Below, piece by piece: positions 1 to 11,967 of a stretch of DNA of 64,000 bases (positions are counted from its first letter, which is position 1; the number at the start of each line of letters is the position of its first letter). The position numbers were made by a program, and so were the translations under genes. This DNA comes from Helichrysum umbraculigerum. Lineage: Eukaryota > Streptophyta > Magnoliopsida > Asterales > Asteraceae. The notes beneath the pieces are model-generated. The model worked only from the letters and a program-made list of their open reading frames with translations. It had not been told where the DNA came from and did no database searches. Location of the stretch: the NCBI GenBank assembly GCA_949592205.1, contig CATIUR010000001.1, forward strand, positions 70,599,559 to 70,663,558, given 5' to 3'.

Positions 1-677
1 ATCTACAATCACTTGTTGCTGGATGCAACACCTCATATATTAAATCATAGTTCTGCGGGACTACAGTTACTTACTATCATATGACGTGGTCATACAGTTA
101 TTTGGTTACAACTTAGGCAGGTATTGCCTCCCATTATACACTTACTCATACCAGATAGGTATTCAGGCTAGGTATGCCTCAATTATTGTGTACTTAGGTA
201 CGGACTACAATTGATTAGGTATTAGATACCTAAACTTTCGAATTACACATTGGTAATTACATCTACAAATTGCTACAAATCAGAATCGTGGATTCTGAAC
301 AACTTCTCAAAACATACAAGATTTATACTTTATGTTTTCAACTAACAAACCTATGAACTCACCAGCTTTATAGCTGACCTGTTTTAGCATGTGTTCTCAG
401 GTGCCCAGCAGGATTAGGATTACTACAAGATCTTACTAGTTCGAGTCGCATATTTTCAACAAATGGGACTACTCTGCATTTACTTTCATATTTTCCAATT
501 ATGTATTTGGAATTTGTTGTTAAACTTATAACGTTGTAAACATTTTTATCTACGAAATGTATAACCATTTTCGAACGTCTCATTTAGAGTCGTTCATTAT
601 GTATCTTATGCTGTGATATTTGATTTAGTAACACCCGACCCGACAGCTTCCGCAAACCGAAATTTGAGGGTGTTACA
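1..677 (+). mobile_element. Element E: right end of a Tekay-like LTR (truncated by window edge)
   Basis: The segment ends in GGGTGTTACA at 677, so its reverse complement opens with TGTAACACCC, a common Ty3 LTR terminus. Bases about 340-415 resemble the stretch of the element F LTR around 48430-48510 (shared words 'ctcaccagc', 'cccagcag'), and the last 50 bases match F's terminal layout (AAATTTGAGGG against AAATTTGGGGG). This suggests a Tekay/Del chromovirus LTR with sense on the plus strand. At 678 the sequence switches to Athila-B 3' DNA. The insertion falls in the AGGA loop of the Athila 3' hairpin, so the target duplication would be TCCTC, with its partner outside the window. A solo LTR cannot be excluded. 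Confidence 0.6.
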
Positions 678-1494
678 TCCTCAAGTAGACTATCGATTCA
701 AAAATCAAACTCTTAAGAAAACAGTCATCTCCATTCATCTAAATAACTAACAAAGGATTTACACAACATCACCCATCTTCAACTCAAACGTTTAAATTTA
801 AACACTTGTTAATTCTAGAAACAATTATTAAGAAACTATGAGATTGCAAAAATAATCTACACATGAAGTTATTATTCTTTAAATATTAATTAGTTCACGA
901 TGATTATTGATATTGTTGTCCACTTAAACAATTTATATTCAAATAACTGAGCTCAACTTATTATTATTCACGTAGATATTCCCTTAAACTCCCAAAAACT
1001 ATATACTTTAATACTCATTATAAGCCAATATTACATATCTTGAAATTCTAATCAAAACAATCATTTTTCAAATCAAGACAGAGGTGACAGGTCTGTGCCT
1101 CAACACAACAAAGTAACATAACTTGATTTTAGTTTAGCAATATAAAACTTTTAGTCAAACCATTGGTGGCAGGTCTGTACCTTACTACAACAAAGCAACT
1201 TAATTCGACTACATTTTAAGATCATGAGTTATTAAACTCTTTTGCTCTTTTTCATTAGATATACTGACGGAGACCAGGTCTGTACTTTCGTACAACAGAG
1301 TAAACAACACCCAGTATATCCCCAAACGATATCAATTAAATTTCCAAAATTATGGCATATCACACATTACTCATATGAAAATTAAGATATACGTCATATA
1401 CAGCTAAAGTTCATCTAAAAGGTAATATCCACTCCTTAATTTTATTTCTTAAGAGCTCAAAAATTCTCGTAGAAATCGCCTATCAATACATCAT
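678..1494 (-). other. Athila-B distal 3' untranslated region
   Basis: There is no credible ORF. The end at 1440-1499 matches the Athila-A 3' region near 44030-44100 (sense 'atgatgta..gataggc'). The other end, 'tcctcaagtagac' at 678, matches Athila-A 44742-44754 just before its polypurine tract. Between them lie three covarying hairpins, listed separately. Confidence 0.7.
1070..1320 (-). other. Three predicted sense-strand RNA hairpins of the shared 3' module (Athila-B)
   Basis: Each unit has an outer stem and an inner short hairpin around a conserved 'AGACCTG' (sense). Unit 1 (1070-1129) has outer arms AAATCAAG/CTTGATTT. Unit 2 (1152-1211) has TAGTC/GACTA. Unit 3 (1258-1320) has GATATACTG/CAGTATATC with inner TGTAC-TTTC-GTACA at 1281-1294. 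The arms differ from those in Athila-A, Athila-C and the copia elements but still pair. Confidence 0.65.
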
Positions 1495-1499
1495 ATAAT
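1495..1499. repeat. Target-site duplication of TRG, left copy (ATAAT)
   Basis: ATAAT directly precedes the LTR start at 1500 and recurs at 9926-9930 just after the other LTR. Confidence 0.9.
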
Positions 1500-2886
1500 T
1501 GTTTTGGTCAAAAATTACCCAAAGCAATTAAGTGATCAAACTTTGAAAGTGAGGTATAGTGCTTGTGGTTACTTCCAAGATAATTACACTTTTTACACGA
1601 TTATCTATATGAGTAAATGACAACTTTGAATGAAAATTATGCCTTGAATCCTTGGATTCGTGGATCCTTGTTAAAAATGTGTTTAACGGTGAAAACAAGT
1701 GTTTGTAAATAAGATTATTCAAAAAGTTTAAGTAAAATGTAAAGTATTTTCAGGATAATGCAAGTTATGCATTAAATATATGATCGCAATCAATAAAAAT
1801 GTATGAAACAGAATAATAATGCAATTATTGCGATAAAAAGATGATTAGAAACAAGATAAATATGTATCTTTATGATAAATGTAAGATAAAATCAGGATAA
1901 TTCAGAATATATGATCAAAGGATCAATGGAATGCAAATTAAACAACGAAAATACAAAATAAATGCAATCGACACAAGGATGTACGAGGAAAGCCCTTGAT
2001 CAAGGTTGATCGCCGGCATAAAACCTCGGGAAGGAACAATCGTTCCTTGCCTTTGATGATTTTATTACGTAAACTCGGGATAATTACAAGCTATGAGCAC
2101 AAAGAGGATCAACTAAGTGTTCGGGTGAGTAATTTGATGAGAAATGGTTAAGTGTTTGTGTGGAAGGTGTTTGAGCAGAGTGTGAGTGTTAATGGGAGTA
2201 AAAAGTGAGCAGAAGTTAGCCTAATGATCATCTTTGCCTCGTATTTATACTAAGGCTACATAACAAATAATTCCTAAAAATCAGGGATCCTCCGAGATCT
2301 TCGGGATCCTCTCCGAGATATCTTGAGCTTCTACAACGTTCATATTGACCAAATGTGGAACACATGCTGAATTATCCTTGAAATAGTCTCCTTCCAAGCA
2401 TTTCGGAGGTGGTTATCCATCCCTCAAACCGCGTATGACCTGGTCAAAAGGAAAGAGAACAAAAAGGTAGTAATACATGATCCTGGGATACTGAATATAT
2501 CCAGGATCCGGATCACCCGGGATCCTGAATATCCAAGATCCTGAACATAAACTAACAAATAAATATTAGTAACATCTGATCCCGAGATACTTAACATATT
2601 CGGGATCCTCACCATCTGAGATCCTAAACATATGTGAGATCCTGGTATATCTGAGATTTCTATAGTACTCATGATCCTAAATACTCATCCATAACCGGGA
2701 TCCTTGATCCAAGAAGGATCCTAGATATATCCAAGACCTTAATAACTTGTAACATATAAACATAGAATCTCAGGATCCTTAGTCTTAGCTTTATCTTGAA
2801 CATATGCATGATCCAAGATATAATTTTCAATATTAACTAGAGACTTCAAGATCCTGTATGCTAACAATTAAATTTAGCCCCAAACA
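1500..2886 (-). repeat. TRG 3' LTR
   Basis: It starts TGTTTTGGTC and ends CCCCAAACA, and is nearly identical to 8539-9925. It is rich in GGATCC words (for example around 2285-2700). Small ORFs inside recur in the other LTR and are not genes. Confidence 0.9.
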
Positions 2887-2898
2887 ATTGCCCCCAAG
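2887..2898 (-). other. TRG polypurine tract
   Basis: In sense the segment reads ACTTGGGGGCAAT, directly before the LTR start TGTTTGGGG. It is the expected plus-strand primer position. Confidence 0.75.
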
Positions 2899-5800
2899 TT
2901 GTGTTATCTTCAGGACCCTGATGGTGACACAACTTCTAAAAATAAACATTAAATAAATAAGGCAAGATATTACCGTGCATCGGTAAACGTGTCCCGTTGA
3001 TTGAATTTTTGATAAACATAAACCCTTTCTTACCTCATTTGCATGACTTCAAACTTCATAATGGCTTCGGTTACCTGTTCTTCGTCGAGTTTCAATGAAA
3101 AATAGCACAACGACTTCAAAGAGTGATAAACATACCTGAATCCTTTGTTTAATCTGTGACCAAGCTATGTTACTCCCAAACTGTACTCATGGCTTGGCGT
3201 AACTTTTTCTTTTGTCTAAAACATCATGGATTCCCATGACCTTGATCATGGCGTTTCTTTGAAATTTTTTACAAATCAACTATCTTCAAGATCAAAAAGG
3301 GATGCCCCCATTCCTATCAATTTTATACATACTTGGGCTGTGCCAATAATTCGGGGTGAGGTCAACCTGACATGGTTGGCCGTGGTGTTGTTCAAGTGGT
3401 ATATGTTGGCCACTTGTTGAACTTTTATTCAGGATAAGCTAATCCCGAGTGTGGGTTGGCTTGATTCGATTCGTTACACTCCGTAATTTATGTGGATAAC
3501 CCGTTAGAGTGTATTGAACGACACTAAGGGTGGTGTGAATCGAATGGATACCATCTAAGGAGATGGGTTTTTGTGATGAGCTAGGCTCAAACTTGGACGA
3601 TGGATATAGAGAAAGAGCATATGGAGGCTCCTCTTGATCTTGCTGAACACTCTAAAAATATAGGCTCATGGTAGTGTGCAAAACTCACCATGGATGAAGG
3701 CGATGGAGAGAAAGGGAGCAGGGAGGCTGCCTTCTCATTTGATGTGTTTTATCATCTTCTATTTATCCTATATCAAGGATACTGGAGAGGTTCTCCCAAT
3801 ATATGTTTATTTCATCCATACACTCAGAATCCTGAGGAGATTCTCTCAAGATATATTCGAAATAATCCTGTTCCAAGTATTCTAGGATCCTGGAACAGAC
3901 CTCTAAGTAACGTCAGAATCTAAAAAAGTTATTCAAGATACTCAAAGAATAAGGAAGCCAAAGAAAACCGAGGCTACGAATTAGGATTCATATATCCTTT
4001 GTCTTCAAGATATTGAGAAGATTCCCTCAATATATATTTATTTTATACTGATGACCAGGATCCTGAGGAGATTCTCTCAAGATGTACTAGAGATAACCTG
4101 TTTTTAGGATATTGAGGAGATTCCCCCAATATATGCTTATTCCGATCATATATGTAGGTCTTTCAAGATAATGGGAGGATTCCCCCATCACATACTTACT
4201 TTACTTATACCTCAAGGATTCTGAGGAGATTTCCTCAGAAAACTTGAAATAACTTCATACTCAGGATTCCCATATCTCAGGATCCTGAAACATACTTCAG
4301 CTCGAGAAGCATATTAAAAACCATCAATGATGATGATTAAATCCTGTAATATGACAACATCAAAGATTGCCAAAGTAACGTGAAAACATTACTAACATTT
4401 TATAATAACCTGTAAACACCATGATCATTTTTATGATCTTTGACTCAGAATCCCTGTATCTCAGGATCCTGAAACAAATCTCAATATGTTCAAAGAAGAT
4501 ATCAGGATTTCTCTTGGGATAATCCAGTGATCCTGAAATATAATATTGTTATATGATTTCAATAACATGAAAACATTCCAATTATCTTCATAATGTCAAA
4601 ACATTACAATTTTTATTTCTCTTTAAGAATGGCATAAAATCCGTCAAAAATTTTAAGTCATGTAAAAATATTGCAATTATTTTTGAAAATGTCAAAATTT
4701 TGAATAACGTGAAAACATTATTGTTTTCAACATAATCTTTGGATTAAATCAGAAAGATATTTTGGTAATGTGTAAAACATTACAAATCTTAAGAAAACTT
4801 TTGATAAATCAATTTTCGTGACATGTAAATGCTAAACCATTTGGTAATGTGAAAACATTACAACCGTTTGATTCGTGGGCGAAGCCATTTGAGACATGAA
4901 TATACCTAACCAATTGGTAATGTGAAAACATTACAAACCTTGCGTAATAGATAATGTAAAAACATTACAAGCCTTGTGTACTTAGTGACGTGAATACGCC
5001 AAAACCTTAGGTAATGTGAAAACATTACAAACCTTAGAGTGACGTGAAAACGACACAAACCTTAGGTCGGCACCTAGTGCACTCAGTGCCGACAATCGGA
5101 AGAGTTTGATCTATAGGCCAATGGAAATGAAGTTTTCGGGCACCAGAGGCAACCACGATTCCCTAACCCTGACACTATAATCAAACATCGTGCACACCCG
5201 GCGGGGTGTGGAAACCCAAATTCTTAGAGAGGTGTTTATGCGTCATCAAACCTCTAAACCTTAGAGAATCGCTAGGATTCTTAACAGAGGAGAGGTGGCC
5301 AACCCCTAATCTTCATTCCATGATCCTTAGATGCATGAACTACAGCAAACACAAGATCTTGGGTAAAGGTGGGTGTTAGTTTGCCTAACACCCCTCCGAT
5401 GCTTAAGTCAGTACAGTATCCCAATAATAATGAATGTAATCAAAACAATTAAATACATGCATACATTACAACATAATTATAATACACACATATACATAAT
5501 AAGGAATGTGAAAATTAATAGAAAGTCAAGGATCATAGGGGTACCTTCTCAAGTTGAATGTAAATACTCAACTCACACATGATAGAACTTCAAGTGAATT
5601 GCATTCCAGGATCTTGGAAGTAGTTTTCCATCAACACGTCTCTGTTTTCCAGCATCCAAGCCAATCAATCATTAATCACAGATAGATAATTAGATGCATC
5701 AGTTCTGAATATTTCCATGTATGCCCCCAGGATAGTTTCCACAAATTCCTTCGTGCATATCCTTCAGTCTTGCTTATGCTTCAGGATCCTCAAAATACCG

Positions 5801-6903
5801 CAACAATAATGATCCGTCTGCAAAAAATTAAATGATCGACTATATCTATGATCCTGACTTGCCCCCAGAACCTGATGTGTCCAATTATCCTCAAACTCAA
5901 GATTACCAACATAGCATCAGTTGAAGATCCCGAAGTTACCTGCAGAATCTTAAAGCATATCCAAATACAAAACTAGCCTAACTATCCTTAGGGCATATTC
6001 GCAATGATGATTAGTAACTAACATACACCTATATATTTTATACTGATATCCTTAGTTAATTGTAAACCTTCAGTTGATGTTTCGTAATCTATTTCATTAT
6101 TGGTACTTTAAAATTTACAATCAACATCCTGTTGCATGTCATACCTTTGAGGTGATTTTAATACCATATCTTAACCTAACTAAGCATATTGTATCCATAT
6201 TTTATTTTAAAGATCGCCAGTAAAGTTTACTCAAAACATAAAGTTTTATCATATTTCTAAAATCTCATTATAGGATTATAAACATCTAACTTCCGAGATC
6301 ATTTAGTTATTTAAAGTGACATTCCTGGTTTTTTTTTATATTTAATAATTGAGTAATCTTATCATGCATAGAATGTATTTCAAGATAACTAATGCAAACA
6401 TAAATTTTTTAAGATAAGAGTACCTGGTATCAGCATCTAGTAGACTTTTACTTAAGTAATAGATAAGAAGTTGCTGACCTTTCAGGATCTTTAACTTATG
6501 CAGCATCGTTCATATTTCGGGATACCGCCACATTTACTAGTAATAATTTACCAATTAGATTTGTATTCCACCACCACGTTTGCCAAGATCAGGAATCTTG
6601 CTTCCATGAACATATCAGCACACAATAACATATGTCCAATCCTTTTCCACCTTAGGATCCTCAGAATGGAGTTGCACTTCTTTGATACCCTATCTGATTG
6701 TAGCCAAGATATCCCATGCCTTTTTCCATTGATTGCTATGCTGATGGAGGCTTGGTAGTAGATTTCATTGATGTTGTGTAGAAATCCTTAGCATATCTGT
6801 TAGCTGTAGAGAAAGACGTGCCACATATGTTAGAAACACCAGATATAAATTTATTACCTTAGCGTCAGGCGGTTGGAATCTTGCTATGTGCAGGATCTTA
6901 TAA
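2899..6903 (-). other. TRG internal region without a supported gene
   Basis: About 4 kb with no pol-like frame on either strand. It contains many GGATCC words, mostly inside 'aggatcctga' or 'gggatcctg', and an array of GTAATGTGAAAACATTAC hairpins at 4375-5028. Short ORFs such as those near 3226-3420, 3676-3923 or 6498-6758 show no motif and are not supported. Confidence 0.7.
4375..5028 (-). repeat. Dispersed hairpin array, unit GTAATGT-GAAA-ACATTAC
   Basis: Perfect or near-perfect 7-bp stems with a 4-5 nt loop lie at 4375-4392 (GTAACGT arm), 4775-4793, 4844-4861, 4917-4934, 4951-4968 (ATAATGT arm) and 5011-5028. Looser copies lie near 4561, 4591 and 4691. Flanks such as 'ttggt' and 'aaacctt' recur, so larger units of roughly 60-80 bp were probably duplicated. 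Confidence 0.75.
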
Positions 6904-8443
6904 TTATCCTGAACTCCGGGATCCCGAGCCTCCTAAGAATCCTTTGCGAGATCCTTTCTTTCTGAACAGTTCCCTTAAGTATCCCTTGCCAAATAAATGG
7001 TTGAATTCTTTTCTAAGAGCCATACAATTTTCAGTAACATGACCACAATCCTCATGGAATGCGCACCATTTGGATTTATCTTTCCAAGCATTATTTCTAA
7101 CTTTTTTCTTTGGCCATCTCACTTTATCTCCAAGATCTTGCATCGCGTACATAAGACATGATGATGATTTCTTTTTCCTATTCGGTTTATCATAAGTTGA
7201 AGGCATTTCCACACTTTTCTGATTCATAACATCCTCTTCAAGCCTTATGAGTCTCAAGGCTTGATTCCTGACCTCATCCAGATTCTTGCACGGATTCGTC
7301 ATAGGATCTTGATAAAGCTGTGAATCTCTCTTGATCCCCATTTTGAAAGCTTGGACCGTTGTTGCTGTATCTAGATTCGGAATATCCAGAGATTCACTTT
7401 CAAATCTTTCTACAAAATTTCTAGGAATTTCATTAGGCCTTTGAACAATTCTGTAGAGATCACTAGTTAGTCTTTCAAAAGTTCTACTACATGAAAAATT
7501 ATTATTAAATAAGTTAACCAAATGAGCAAAGGATGTAATAGAGTAAGGAGGAACATTCATTAACCACTTTAGTGCGGATCCTGTTAAGTGGATTCAAATC
7601 CTCTACATAAGCATGCTTCCTCAAGGTCGGTTGGAATAGGAATGATCTTCATTCTTTCCCGATACTGCACCACATGATCCTCAGGATCCGCAGTCCCATT
7701 ATATAGCTTCATACTTGGAGTCTGAAATCTTTTCGGGATCTCAGCATCACAAATAGGTGGTGCAAATCTTGAGATCCTGTGGGCTGATAGAGCAATTTCA
7801 GGTATAGGTTGCACAACTCCAGGAATATTGGATATCATATCCTTCAAATTTTGCAACTCTCTCGCCATAATAAGGCTTACTCCAGGATCCTGCAAAATGT
7901 TAGTTCCAAACATATTGTCAGCATAATAATTAGTAAATATGTTACCATCATTTGGGATCCTGGATGAGGATCCTGGATTTTGTTTAAGATCCTTTGTTGT
8001 GGAGATCCCTGTAGCATACACTGGATCTGGGATTCCAGTAGTTCCTTGAACAGCAATGAAATCTTCTCCAATACTTGCAAATGTTGGAGTGTTGAAATCC
8101 AGGATCCTGCTCCGAAAGGAGTAGTATCCTGGTTAGGGGGAGTGTTGATTCTTCCGCTCAAGCTTTCAAGATCCTTCTTTAGGGCCTCGTTACTCTGTTC
8201 CACACGTCCTAATTGCTCTTTCATCTGTGAAAACAAAGCCACAATATTCCTGTTAGAAATAATAACGGGATCCTGATCTGTGATCCCGGATCCTGAGAAG
8301 GTAGATCTTGTGGAAGCTGTTCTCCTATAGATATTCTCTGGTCCCCGTTGTGATGACGATAGAGGGGAAGCAGGAGGTAGATTGGTCATCACAGATGTCG
8401 ATGAGGGCACAATAGAAGATATAGGTTGTCCTTGTGTTGACAT
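6904..8443 (-). pseudogene. gag: TRG gag polyprotein, frameshifted
   Basis: The likely start is the ATG at 8443-8441 (MSTQGQP). An upstream in-frame stretch to 8566 runs through the primer site and is ignored. The middle part (about 7770-7600) has the Tat-type gag core (RFQTPSMKLYNGTADPEDHV, then CRGFEST). After a one-base loss near 7590 the next frame continues with the capsid-like segment and an RL.EE motif, then a CAFHEDCGHVTENC Cys/His cluster near 7060. A second frame change lies between 8021 and 7877. The gene would encode the nucleocapsid/capsid protein for particle assembly; as it stands it cannot give one full product. A terminal poly-Gly/Ser tail ends it. Confidence 0.8.
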
Positions 8444-8517
8444 TTTTGACAAAAAACTTTGAAAAGAGTGAATTAACAAGGATTTTAACAAGAATTTGGT
8501 TATGAAAAGCACCACTT

Positions 8518-8535
8518 GCCCCACGGTGGGCGCCA
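8518..8535 (-). other. TRG primer-binding site
   Basis: In sense, TGGCGCCCACCGTGGGGC lies three bases inside the 5' LTR end. The TGGCGCC start fits a tRNA 3' end ending in GGCGCCA; the exact tRNA was not determined. Confidence 0.8.
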
Positions 8536-8538
8536 AAC

Positions 8539-9925
8539 TGTTTTGGTCAAAAATTACCCAAGGCAATTAAGTGATCAAACTTTGAAAGTGAGGTATAGTG
8601 CTTGTGGTTACTTCCAAGATAATTACGCTTTTACACGATTATCTATATGAGTAAATGAAAACTTTGAATGAAAATTATGCCTTGAATCCTTGGATTCGTG
8701 GATCCTTGTTAAAAATGTGTTTAACGGTGAAAACAAGTGTTTGTAAATAAGATTATTCCAAAAGTTTTAGTAAAATGTAAAGTATTTTCAGGATAATGCA
8801 AGTTATGCAATAAATATATGATCGCAATCAATAAAAATGTATGAAACAGAATAATAATGCAATTATTGCGATAAAAAGATGATTAGAAACAAGATAAATA
8901 CGTATCTTTATGATAAATGTAAGATAAAATCAGGATAATGCAGAATATATGATCAAAGGATCAATGGAATGCAAATTAAACAACGAAAATACAAAATAAA
9001 TGCAATCGACACAAGGATGTACGAGGAAAGCCCTTGATCAAGGTTGATCGCCGGCATAAAACCTAGGGAAGGAACAATCGTTCCTTGCCTTTGATGATTT
9101 TAATTACATAAACTCAGGATAATTACAAGCTATGAGCACAAAGAGGATCAACTAAGTGTTCGGGTGACTAATTTGATGAGAAATGGTTAAGTGTTTGTGT
9201 GGAAGGTGTTTGAGCAGAGTGTGAGTGTTAATGGGAGTAAAAAGTGAGCAGAAGTTAGCCTAATGATCATCTTTGCCTCGTATTTATACTAAGGCTACAT
9301 AACAAATAATTCCTAAAAATCAGGGATCCTCCAAGATCTTCGGGATCCTCTCCGAGATATCTTGAGCTTCTACAACGTTCATATTGACCAAATGTGGAAC
9401 ACATACTGAATTATCCTTGAAATAGTCTCCTTCCAAGCATTTCGGAGGTGGTTATCTATCCCTCAAACCGCGTATGACCTGGTCAAAAGGAAAGAGAACA
9501 ACAAGGTAGTAATACATGATCCTGGGATACTGAATATATCCAGGATCCTGATCACCCGGGATCCTGAATATCCAAGATCCTGAACATAAACTGACAAATA
9601 AATATTAGTAACATATGATCCCGAGATACTTAACATATTCGGGATCCTCACCATCTGAGATCCTAAACATATGTGAGATCCTGGTATATCTGAGATTTCT
9701 ATAGTACTCATGATCCTAAATACTCATCCATAACCGGGATCCTTGATCCAAGAAGGATCCTAGATATATCCAAGACCTTAATAACTTGTAACATATAAAC
9801 ATAGAATCTCAGGATCCTTAGTCTTAGCTTTATCTTGAACATATGCATGATCCAAGATATAATTTTCAATATTAACTAGAGACTTCAAGATCCTTTATCC
9901 TAACTATTAAATTTAGCCCCACACA
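8539..9925 (-). repeat. TRG 5' LTR
   Basis: The partner of 1500-2886, of the same 1387-bp length, with scattered substitutions. It ends CCCCACACA before ATAAT. Confidence 0.9.
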
Positions 9926-9930
9926 ATAAT
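9926..9930. repeat. Target-site duplication of TRG, right copy (ATAAT)
   Basis: Matches 1495-1499. Confidence 0.9.
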
Positions 9931-10582
9931 GAAGCTAAATAACATTTTTCACAATTTAATATTTAATTAAAAGTGTAGAAAATTTCAAAATTAACCAACA
10001 TAGTTACAAAATAATTATCTCTAGAAAACAAAATTTTAAAATTTAAAATTTGGTTGAAAAACGGGCAACTTATAACCTCTTAGTTACTTATCTTAATAAG
10101 ATAACAGTTGACTAAATTACAAAATCATCTACTTATTTACAGGACAATTATATGGAAACTCAACTCTTTTCTCTCCCATCCCCCACTTAAAGATGTACAA
10201 TGCCCTCATTGTACAAAAAATGAAATACTAAAACGGGAAAAAGAGAAAAGAACTTAGAACAGAAAAACTCCCCTGGAATAGTGTGCAGTTTAATGAGCAT
10301 GACAAGGATGATATGAATTTCCCACATCCTCTCGATTCAATTTTTGTTGCGCTGAACTTACTGCCAGCATAACACGTACTCACAACACAATTCTGAGGGA
10401 ACAATCAACAAACAGATTAAACAATACCAGATTTAAACAACCTAATTAAAAATAAACACTACCAAATCCTAAAACTACAAATCCAACATAACAATTAATA
10501 ATCCTACAAATAAAACAGTCATAATAATAATAAAAATAATAATAGTGTTTGGAATCATAAACCACATAGGATGAACAACATC
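9931..10582 (-). other. Athila-B proximal 3' untranslated region with AGGG-loop hairpin and purine tract
   Basis: No gene. At 10195-10214 the sense strand forms an 8-bp stem GTACAATG/CATTGTAC with loop AGGG, followed by a purine-rich tract (complement of 10175-10190, 'cccatcccccacttaa'). Athila-A (43791-43838) and Athila-C (62280-62319) hold the same arrangement with different but still pairing arms. Confidence 0.7.
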
Positions 10583-11967
10583 CTAATCACTATCATCCTC
10601 TCGCTGGTACCGGTACTGATGAGAAGGCTCTCCATGATCTGGCTGTGGTGGTGGTGGTCGTGGCATGAACTCTGGTGGCATCTGGTACTGGAATGGCTGA
10701 TAAACAGGTCCAGAAGGATACTGACCAAACAGCTGCTCAAACAGGCCATCCTGGTAATCCAAGTGTGCACTGGTCTGATGGAAATGTTGTCTCTGCATAA
10801 GATCTATCTGATCAAACCTCTGAGTCTGGTGTAACTGCATCTGGTGCAACTGCTGAGATAGCTGATGTTACGGCCTCGTGCCGTACCTCGACCTCTATCA
10901 CTGCCACTAGTATCTCCTCTGGCTCTAGCCTGCCTCGACTGCAAAGTCTGTCCCACCGGAGTAGTCGGAACCCAATAATACATATCCGTAGGACCACCAT
11001 AACTAATGCACGGCTCAATAAGAGCAAAAGCCTCCAACCGGCGTGCAGTCAACCAACCCATGCTAGGCTGAACAATCGTGCATGACCCCATCTCATCCTG
11101 AGTAGCCAAACCAAAATATCTAGCCAACCGTGTAACAAAGTGACCTCCACACAGACTACTCCCATCTCTAGTACCAGTAGCTCTCTTCGACATCCACTTC
11201 GCCAATCTCCAAGGCAGATTCACTAACCTCTTTCTGATAATCGAGCTCAAATAAAACAAATCAGGCCTAGAAACTTTCTCAGGCCCCTCCTTGCGACCAA
11301 CGATGGTGTAAGTCAACAATATGTGAATGTGTCGATGACGGGGGTCTCGAATACGCGTGTAAGAAGGTGTCGAACTACCATAGTTACCCTAGGCAATATA
11401 CTACCACTCCTGCTCAACTTCCAAGTCTGTGAGCTTCTTCACAGCACCTGCAGAAATGTGATTTAAAAAGTGAGGATTATCCAGCTCGTTAGGCTCATAA
11501 ATCCCCAGCCCCAAAGCAAACTGAACCAAAGACATCTGTCTAGGTTGTCCCCCTAGCTGGAAGAAAATGGAATTCTCTGTCCATTGAGTCGACCTATGCT
11601 CAAACCTAAAGGTGCTATAGAACTCTACAACTAACTCTCTGTAGATATCCTCCCTGATACTGAACAACTGAGACCAAGCGTAAGAAACAAACCCAATGTT
11701 TCCATCGTCAAGTACGTATGGAATAGCAAGCAAATTCCTAATAGCCTCAGCACTATTAGTAAACCCCTCTCTAGCAATCACATGCTCCAAAACGTTCCAG
11801 TTGACAGCATCAAAAACCTCAATTGACTGGCCAATATTAGAAGCCAGACGCTCTCTAAACTGAAATCTGGTGGTCTCAGAATATGACCCATGAAAAGTGA
11901 GATATCTATGGGCTCTAACCAACGGGTTTCCCAAAGTTTGACCACCTCGTGTTCTCCTGTTAGACAT
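10583..11967 (-). pseudogene. Athila-B second ORF, degenerate (plant-transposon-type protein of unknown function)
   Basis: The preferred start is the ATG at 11967 (MSNRRTRGGQ). The first 188 residues are open to a TAG at 11403-11401. A second TAG follows within eight codons, and the same frame then continues through 11319-10860. Near 10870 the frame changes into a Gln/Pro/His-rich tail (HQMQLHQTQRFDQ to the stop at 10583). The N-terminal part (VNWNVLEHVI, FEHRSTQW) resembles proteins often annotated as putative plant transposon protein in Athila-like elements; that assignment is from memory. No catalytic motif is seen. It lies where some Athila elements carry an extra ORF, but no signal peptide or membrane segment supports an envelope. 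Confidence 0.6.

Larger units (their letters stand above)
1500..9925 (-). mobile_element. TRG: complete gag-only (non-autonomous) Ty3 element of Tat-like type
   Basis: Two 1387-bp LTRs (1500-2886, 8539-9925), a primer site, a polypurine tract and an ATAAT target duplication define an intact insertion. Sense is the minus strand. The only recognisable gene is a frameshifted gag next to the primer site; the roughly 4 kb between gag and the 3' LTR has no pol-like frame. This is the layout of TR-GAG or large non-autonomous derivatives. It lies in the 3' region of Athila-B, whose sequence resumes on both sides. The LTRs differ at scattered bases, so the insertion is older than Copia1 and F. Confidence 0.88.

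Noticed and set aside
2424..2672. 82-codon ORF in the TRG LTR (also 9463-9711)
   Set aside because: It recurs in both LTRs and consists of GGATCC-type repeats read as Ser/Gly/Ile words.
8444..8566. Extended N-terminus of TRG gag
   Set aside because: This stretch reads through the primer site and into the LTR; the ATG at 8443 is the sensible start.
10555..10834. Short ORFs on both strands near 10.6 kb as genes
   Set aside because: They are shadows of the Gln/Pro/His-rich tail of the degenerate Athila-B ORF2.
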